64,000 bases of DNA from Helcococcus sueciensis DSM 17243 (GTDB lineage Bacteria > Bacillota > Clostridia > Tissierellales > Peptoniphilaceae): assembly GCF_000423145.1 (NCBI RefSeq), contig NZ_AUHK01000002.1:37972-101971 (forward strand), in the 5' to 3' direction. This document shows, in pieces, positions 58,834 to 64,000 of the stretch. Position 1 is the stretch's first letter. Each line of letters starts with the position of its first letter. Position numbers and translations under genes: made by a program. The notes under the pieces are model-generated. The model ran no database searches and was not told the DNA's origin. It worked only from the letters and a program-made list of their open reading frames with translations.

Positions 58834-60054
58834 TTATTTTGTAAATTCGTTTAACTTAATATAACTATGTAGTCCATTTTTTATAATAGGATTTATTTCT
58901 CCCTGTATTAATGGAAGTATATATTTATATATATTTTCTTTAAATGTATTTTCATTTGATAGCCATTCTTCAGGAATTAAATTTTCCTTGTTTGCTATAT
59001 CAAAGCTATAAGCATGTGAATATTCCACTGTATAAGGACTGTCATTTTTTCTTATCAGTGTAGGAACTAAATTCGTATTGTCTATAGACAGTTCAAGAGC
59101 TTTATATCCTAATTTAAATGCTTCGTCACTATCTGTTTTACTAATCATGTAATTTGTTCTTTGAGTTATAGACAATTCTACTGCTTTAGTTTTAATATCA
59201 AGTTCTTTATATACAAAGTCTGCTAATTTTCTAGATATACCAGATATTATAGGATGATTGAATCCTAAATCATATGATCTAAAAACTTCTTCTTTGAAAA
59301 AGTTTTCGGTATCCATAAATCCTTCAGAAACAACAACTATAAGATTTTTTTCGTTTTTAAAAGCTAATTTAATATCTTCTATTATCTGATCTTTGTGTAC
59401 AGATTTTTCGGAAAGATAGAGTAAATTTACTACATCTCTATCTTGATGGAGATTTGTTATAAGTGCAGAGGCAGCCAACCATCCGGCATTTCTTCCCATA
59501 ATTTCAACAAATGTTACTGTATTTACATCGTAAATATCTACATCAGTACGTATATCAAGTATTGTATTTGCAATATATTTTGCTGCAGACCCAAATCCTG
59601 GAGAGTGGTCCATAAGCATTAAATCATTATCTATTGTTTTAGGACAACCATTTATATTTATAAAATCGATATTTTTATATTCAATATATTGATTTAATTT
59701 TTTTACAGTATCCATTGAATCATTACCACCAATATATATAAAAGATGAAATATTTAATTCTTTTAATTTATTAAATATGTCTTCATAAATTGGAGAATCT
59801 AAATCATTTGGTAATTTATATCGACAAGATCCTAATATTGACGAAGGGCGACTTTTAAGTCTGTCATTTGCTAAACTTGATTTATATTTCTCTTTATCTA
59901 TTTCAGCAATATTATCGGATAATAATCCTTCGATTCCATGTCTAAGTACATAAATTGTATCCAAATCATTATCTATACTTGCCTGTATAACACCTGCAAG
60001 AGATGCATTTATTACACTAGATGGGCCACCAGACTGTCCAATTAAACAATTCAT
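58834..60054 (-). CDS. 6-phosphofructokinase, probably pyrophosphate-dependent
   Basis: 406 residues. N-terminal IGQSGGPSSVINASLAGV, active-site PKTIDNDL and EIMGRNAGWLAA are PFK family segments. The position that is Gly in ATP enzymes is Asp here (GGNDS) and the PGTIDND Gly is Lys (PKTIDND). Both changes mark pyrophosphate users (EC 2.7.1.90). The start is the ATG at 60054 behind GGAG; a longer start upstream lacks a site. It would make upper glycolysis reversible. Confidence 0.85.
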   Translation of the reverse strand: MNCLIGQSGGPSSVINASLAGVIQASIDNDLDTIYVLRHGIEGLLSDNIAEIDKEKYKSSLANDRLKSRPSSILGSCRYKLPNDLDSPIYEDIFNKLKELNISSFIYIGGNDSMDTVKKLNQYIEYKNIDFININGCPKTIDNDLMLMDHSPGFGSAAKYIANTILDIRTDVDIYDVNTVTFVEIMGRNAGWLAASALITNLHQDRDVVNLLYLSEKSVHKDQIIEDIKLAFKNEKNLIVVVSEGFMDTENFFKEEVFRSYDLGFNHPIISGISRKLADFVYKELDIKTKAVELSITQRTNYMISKTDSDEAFKLGYKALELSIDNTNLVPTLIRKNDSPYTVEYSHAYSFDIANKENLIPEEWLSNENTFKENIYKYILPLIQGEINPIIKNGLHSYIKLNEFTK

Positions 60055-60137
60055 AATTTTCTCCATTCTCAAATATAATTTCTTATACATTATACCATTA
60101 ATAAAATAAAAACAATATTATTTGCATTTAAATAAAA

Positions 60138-60166
60138 TTTGCATTTATTTTTGTGTATGTTATAAT
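60138..60166 (+). promoter_or_regulatory. Promoter of the metal-ATPase leader
   Basis: TTTGCA (60138-60143), 17 bases, TATAAT (60161-60166). The start would be near 60173, giving a leader of about 180 bases before the ATPase gene. Confidence 0.65.
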
Positions 60167-60177
60167 ATAGTTACAAA

Positions 60178-60312
60178 CAATCCGATAGGATTCATTTAAA
60201 ACAAGCGGTAAACGTATAAGTTTACTAGCCGGGCTACAAAAAGCGTAGCAGCAGAAAGTTTATTAAACGCACTGTGAGACAGCATACTGTCTTATAGTGC
60301 GATTTTTTTTTT
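60178..60312 (+). promoter_or_regulatory. Structured leader with terminator, possible Ni/Co riboswitch
   Basis: Hairpins: AATCC/GGATT (60179-60192), GTAAAC/GTTTAC (60208-60225), GCTAC/GTAGC (60233-60249). Then a strong terminator, GCACT/AGTGC with inner GACAG/CTGTC (60269-60300), and T10. The multi-stem layout, the GCAGC word and the P1B-4 ATPase downstream fit the NiCo (czcD) riboswitch class. The family call is inference from layout and target gene. Confidence 0.5.
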
Positions 60313-60351
60313 AGAAATATATTTTACATAAAATAACAAGGGGGTATAAAA

Positions 60352-62184
60352 ATGTTAAAATATTTAATTTCAGAAAGGCAAGGTAGATTTCTTTCCATAG
60401 GAATACTACTAACCGTATTGGGATTTGCTATATCACCAAGCAATAAAAACTTAAGTACATATATATTTTATATAGCAATCCTATTTTTAGGGTATTATGC
60501 AACTAAAAATGCTGTCGTAGATACAATTAAAAATAAATCACCAAATGTCGATTTATTAATGATACTGGCAGCTTTAGGTGCAATAGTAATTGACTATGCT
60601 TCAGAAGGAGCATTGCTTTTGATTATTTTTGCTGGTGCAGAGGTATTAGAAGACTATGTAACAGGTAAATCTAGCAATGCGATCAAAGAGCTTATGCAAC
60701 AATTACCAGATAAGGCTAAGAGAGTTACAAGTGATGGAAACTATGAAATAGTAAGCACAGATGAACTAAAAATTGGAGATAAGGTTTTAGTGTCAAAAGG
60801 GAATCAATTACCAATTGACGGTTTTATAGATAGAGAATCATTAATAAATGAAGCATCACTTACTGGAGAGTCAGTTCCAGTTACTAAATCAGAAGGAGAT
60901 GAAGTATTTGCTGGAACTATCAATGAAGGGAATTCATTTGTAATTGAAGTTAGTAAAGAAAATAAAGATACAGTATTTTCCAATATTATAAGAATGGTTG
61001 AACAAGCTCAAAATAGACCGTCTAAAAAAGCTAAGATTATCGATAAAATAGAATCAACTTATGTAATATCGGTACTTGTAGTGGTTCCATTATTTATATT
61101 GGCTCTATATTATTTAAATGGTTTTAGTTTTGAAGAAGCATTTTATAGAGGAATAGTACTTTTAACAGTTGCAAGCCCTTGTGCATTAGTTGCATCGGCT
61201 ACACCAGCTACATTATCATCAATTTCAAATGGTGCTAAGAATGGTATATTGTTCAAAGATGGTAGAGCGATGGAAGTATTGAGTGATGTAGATATTATTG
61301 CTACAGATAAGACTGGAACACTTACTTATGGTGAATTTGAGGTTGTTGACTACAAATTAGATGAAGAGATTTTAAAAACTGTTGTATTTATTGAACATAA
61401 TTCAAATCATCCAATAGCTCAAGGAATTGTAAACAAATTCTCTGATTTAGATATATCTGAAATTAAAGAATCAAATATTGAAGAAATAGCCGGAAAAGGT
61501 GTCCAAATGGGGGATATCAAAGTAGGTAAAAAGACAATGTTTGAAGGATATAAAGATCCGAATAAATATTTAGAAATGGAGAATGAAGGAAATACAATTT
61601 CATTTGTATCAAAAGATAATGAAGTTGTAGGATATATAGCTTTATTAGATAAAGTTAGAGAAACAGCAAAAGAAGCAATCAATGATTTTCATAAAGATAA
61701 TATTATTATAGAAATGCTTACAGGAGATAATCAAAAGGTTGCAAATAAAGTTGCGCAGTATCTAAATATAAGACATTATAGATCAGAATTGAATCCAGAA
61801 GATAAAATGAAATTTATAGAAGAAAAAATGCAAGAAGGAAAAACTATAGCTATGATTGGAGATGGCATCAATGATGCTCCAGCACTTGCCAATGCAGATA
61901 TCGGAATTTCAATGGGTTCAGGTACATCTATAGCAATGGAATCATCAGATATAGTAATAGTTAAAAACGATTTGAATAAACTATATCATAGTTACAAATT
62001 AAGTAAAAAATTAAATACAATTATTTATCAAAATATTATATTTTCAATAGCAGTAATTATAGCTCTAATAGGGTTAAACCTATTTGGAATTTTAGATCTA
62101 CCATTAGGAGTAGTATTCCATGAAGGTTCTACAATAATGGTAATTCTAAATGGTTTAAGATTACTTGGATTTAAGAATAAATAA
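60352..62184 (+). CDS. P1B-4-type metal-exporting ATPase (Co/Fe/Zn)
   Basis: 610 residues. The phosphorylation site is DKTGTLT, the actuator loop TGES, and the nucleotide domain ends GDGINDAPALANAD. The transport helix has SPC (ASPCALVASATPA), and the last helix region HEGSTIMVILNGLRLL matches the HEGxT motif. Together they mark the P1B-4 group (CoaT, PfeT, CtpD). No N-terminal metal-binding domain. AAGGGGG site. It should pump Co2+, Ni2+, Fe2+ or Zn2+ out. Confidence 0.88.
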   Translation: MLKYLISERQGRFLSIGILLTVLGFAISPSNKNLSTYIFYIAILFLGYYATKNAVVDTIKNKSPNVDLLMILAALGAIVIDYASEGALLLIIFAGAEVLEDYVTGKSSNAIKELMQQLPDKAKRVTSDGNYEIVSTDELKIGDKVLVSKGNQLPIDGFIDRESLINEASLTGESVPVTKSEGDEVFAGTINEGNSFVIEVSKENKDTVFSNIIRMVEQAQNRPSKKAKIIDKIESTYVISVLVVVPLFILALYYLNGFSFEEAFYRGIVLLTVASPCALVASATPATLSSISNGAKNGILFKDGRAMEVLSDVDIIATDKTGTLTYGEFEVVDYKLDEEILKTVVFIEHNSNHPIAQGIVNKFSDLDISEIKESNIEEIAGKGVQMGDIKVGKKTMFEGYKDPNKYLEMENEGNTISFVSKDNEVVGYIALLDKVRETAKEAINDFHKDNIIIEMLTGDNQKVANKVAQYLNIRHYRSELNPEDKMKFIEEKMQEGKTIAMIGDGINDAPALANADIGISMGSGTSIAMESSDIVIVKNDLNKLYHSYKLSKKLNTIIYQNIIFSIAVIIALIGLNLFGILDLPLGVVFHEGSTIMVILNGLRLLGFKNK

Positions 62185-62190
62185 TTTTAA

Positions 62191-62236
62191 GATGATGTTT
62201 TAGGATTAAATAATCTTAAAACATCATTTTTTTATT
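62191..62236 (+). terminator. Intrinsic terminator after the metal ATPase
   Basis: GATGATGTTTTAGGATT pairs with AATCTTAAAACATCATT around a 4-base loop and is followed by T7. Confidence 0.9.
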
Positions 62237-62340
62237 ATAGATTAACATTTTTTTTTATATTTATAGTTTTAAAATTACATTATCAATTTAATCGTCAATA
62301 ATGTATAATTAAATGTAAGAGATAAAAGAAAGGAATATCT

Positions 62341-63666
62341 ATGAATATTTTAATTATTGGAGGAATTGCAGCAGGAGCTTCTGTAGCAGCGAAAGCTAAA
62401 AGAACAAATCCTGAAGCAAATGTTACAATTATCGAAAAAAATGACTATCTTTCATTTGGAGCTTGTGGACTTCCTTACTATTTAGGTGGAGAATTTGATA
62501 ATGCAGATAGAATGTATGCTAGATCAATCGAGAAAACTAAAGAACAAGGAATTGAAGTTTTAAGTCGACATGAAGCTTTGAGTATTGATTTTGACAATAA
62601 AAAAGTAAATATTAAAAATTTAGAAAATAGTGAAGAGTTTGAAAGAGTTTATGATAAATTAGCTATATGTACAGGAGCTACACCTGTAGTATTTGGAGAA
62701 GGTTCAGACAGCGAAAATGTATTTACAATGGTAAAAGAAGATGATGCTAATAGATTGAAAGCAAAGCTAGATGAAATAGAAAATATTGTAGTTATTGGTG
62801 CTGGATTTATCGGTCTAGAAGTTGCTGAACAATTAGTTTCAATCGGAAAAAATGTTACAGTAGTTCATAGAGAAAATGATTTATTGAAAAATATTTTTGA
62901 TGATGAAATCTCTGAAATGATAAAAGAAAAAGCTATTGAGCATGGTATAAAATTCAAGTTTGGAAACACATATGAAAGTTTTAAAACTGATGGAAATAAA
63001 GCAATTGCTGTGATTACCGATAAAGAAGAAATTCCTTGTGATGCAGCGGTAATGGCTTTAGGTTTTAGACCAAATACTTCATTTATTGATGATAGTAGAC
63101 TTGAAAAGATTAAAAATGGTGCAATCATTGTCGATGATTGCGGTCGCACAAGTATTGAAGATGTATATTCTGCTGGAGACTGTGCAACAGTTCATAATAA
63201 ATTTACAAATAATTTTTATGCAGCACTTGCAACTTATGCAAATAAAATGGGAAGATTGGTAGGAGAAAACATAGTATCCGAAAATCAAAAATCATATATT
63301 GGGGCTCTTGGTTCATCATCTATAAAAGTTGGAGAATATGGAGCTACATCTACTGGGCTTACAGAAGAAAAAGCTAAAGAGCTTGGATTAAATTACAAAG
63401 CAACATTTATAAAAGCAAAAAATCAAACTTCATATTTAAAAGGCCAAGAAGATATATTTATAAAATTAATATATGATAAAGAAACTAGAGTAATATTAGG
63501 TGGACAAATATTTGGGAAAAAAGGAATTGAAAGAATTACAGCATTGGTTGTAGCAATCCATAAAGAAGTTACTGTTGATGAATTAGGATTTATGGATTTC
63601 CCATATTCACCACCATTCTCACCTACATGGGATCCATTAAATGTAGCGGGAAATGCATCAAAATAA
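62341..63666 (+). CDS. CoA-disulfide reductase/NADH oxidase-like flavoprotein
   Basis: 441 residues. FAD-binding GGIAAGASVAAKAKR at the N-terminus, redox Cys in SFGACGLPYY (about residue 43), NAD site VIGAGFIGLEVAEQL, and second FAD segment SAGDCATVHN. The C-terminal dimerisation domain ends FSPTWDPLNVAGNA. The single redox Cys is as in CoA-disulfide reductases and NADH oxidases. Likely protects this anaerobe from oxygen or disulfide stress. AAAGGA site; TATAAT at 62304-62309. Confidence 0.88.
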   Translation: MNILIIGGIAAGASVAAKAKRTNPEANVTIIEKNDYLSFGACGLPYYLGGEFDNADRMYARSIEKTKEQGIEVLSRHEALSIDFDNKKVNIKNLENSEEFERVYDKLAICTGATPVVFGEGSDSENVFTMVKEDDANRLKAKLDEIENIVVIGAGFIGLEVAEQLVSIGKNVTVVHRENDLLKNIFDDEISEMIKEKAIEHGIKFKFGNTYESFKTDGNKAIAVITDKEEIPCDAAVMALGFRPNTSFIDDSRLEKIKNGAIIVDDCGRTSIEDVYSAGDCATVHNKFTNNFYAALATYANKMGRLVGENIVSENQKSYIGALGSSSIKVGEYGATSTGLTEEKAKELGLNYKATFIKAKNQTSYLKGQEDIFIKLIYDKETRVILGGQIFGKKGIERITALVVAIHKEVTVDELGFMDFPYSPPFSPTWDPLNVAGNASK

Positions 63667-63787
63667 GACTAACTATATGAAGTCAAGTATAAAATAAATA
63701 ACTTTATGAAAGATATACCAAAAGACAATTTAATAAAAATTTGCATGACAAATAAGCCTTAATAAAAGGCTAGTTTAAAAGATGAAG

Positions 63788-64000
63788 TTAAGTCTGAGGA
63801 ACAAATTGAGTGTTTGTTTTAAGTAATTTAAAAATAACTCTAATTAGCTTTTTAGCAACGTGTGTAAGAGCAACGAAGTGGTGTTTACCTTCCTTTCTCT
63901 TTCTCTGATAATATTCTTTAAAGCAAGGATCTCTCATAGCTACTAACCTAGCAGCATTGAGGAAAGCCCATCTAAGATATGGAGAGCCACGTTTAACCAT
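63788..64000 (-). CDS. IS110 family transposase, C-terminal part
   Basis: 70 residues visible. KRGSPYLRWAFLNAARLVAM and the EGKHHFVALTHVAKKLIRVI region match the C-terminal Transposase_20 domain of IS110, with the conserved serine in RGSPYLR. The frame continues past the window edge; the Met at the edge is probably internal. IS110 enzymes pair a RuvC-like DEDD domain with this domain and use a bridge RNA. Confidence 0.85.
   Translation of the reverse strand: MVKRGSPYLRWAFLNAARLVAMRDPCFKEYYQRKRKEGKHHFVALTHVAKKLIRVIFKLLKTNTQFVPQT

Overview
This window looks like the chromosome of a low-G+C anaerobic Firmicute of the Tissierellia/Peptoniphilaceae type (Finegoldia, Peptoniphilus, Parvimonas, Helcococcus and relatives). 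The reasons are the AT-rich codon use, strong AGGAGG-type ribosome sites, Firmicute ribosomal gene order, and a Cas9 that from memory closely resembles the Finegoldia magna protein. The species cannot be fixed from this sequence alone.

Layout. (1) 1-14726: the end of the S10-spc-alpha ribosomal superoperon (rplN to rplQ with secY, adk, infA, rpoA). It is followed by an L,D-transpeptidase gene, the ECF vitamin-transporter core ecfA1-ecfA2-ecfT, truA, and rplM-rpsI behind a consensus promoter and a structured leader. (2) 14706-49157: a complete siphovirus-type prophage of about 34.5 kb inserted in the 3' end of rpsI. A 28-bp direct repeat marks attL and attR, and the phage brings its own copy of the rpsI terminator. 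Its modules run: integrase; an AbiF-like HEPN toxin with an upstream small-RNA gene; CI/Cro switch; early genes with a cluster of DnaA boxes; YqaJ-RecT recombination; replication and SSB; methyltransferase; ArpU-type late regulator; terminase, portal, and a MuF head protein fused to a toxin-50-like domain; capsid; connectors; tail with a -1 frameshift; tape measure; S74-processed tail spike; amidase and holin. A right-hand cargo arm holds a Panacea-type toxin-antitoxin pair. (3) 49170-56252: a type II-A CRISPR-Cas locus with tracrRNA on the minus strand, cas9-cas1-cas2-csn2, and an array of 11 repeats and 10 spacers. (4) 56253-64000: decayed small membrane genes, a MATE transporter, PPi-type phosphofructokinase, a P1B-4 metal ATPase behind a structured leader with a terminator (possible Ni/Co riboswitch), a CoA-disulfide-reductase-like flavoenzyme, and the C-terminal part of an IS110 transposase at the window edge.

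How it fits together. The prophage sits between rpsI and the CRISPR locus, so phage DNA and an apparently intact Cas9 system are neighbours. I found no spacer matching this prophage by eye. The prophage carries several probable defence or conflict modules: the HEPN toxin with RNA, an N-ribosyltransferase/TIR-like protein, a methyltransferase, a Panacea toxin-antitoxin pair, and a virion-associated toxin with putative immunity protein. The most interesting candidates for follow-up are the AbiF/RNA pair, the structured region at 34.2-34.4 kb, the DnaA-box cluster, the CRISPR leader with a 13-nt anti-repeat, and the metal-ATPase leader.
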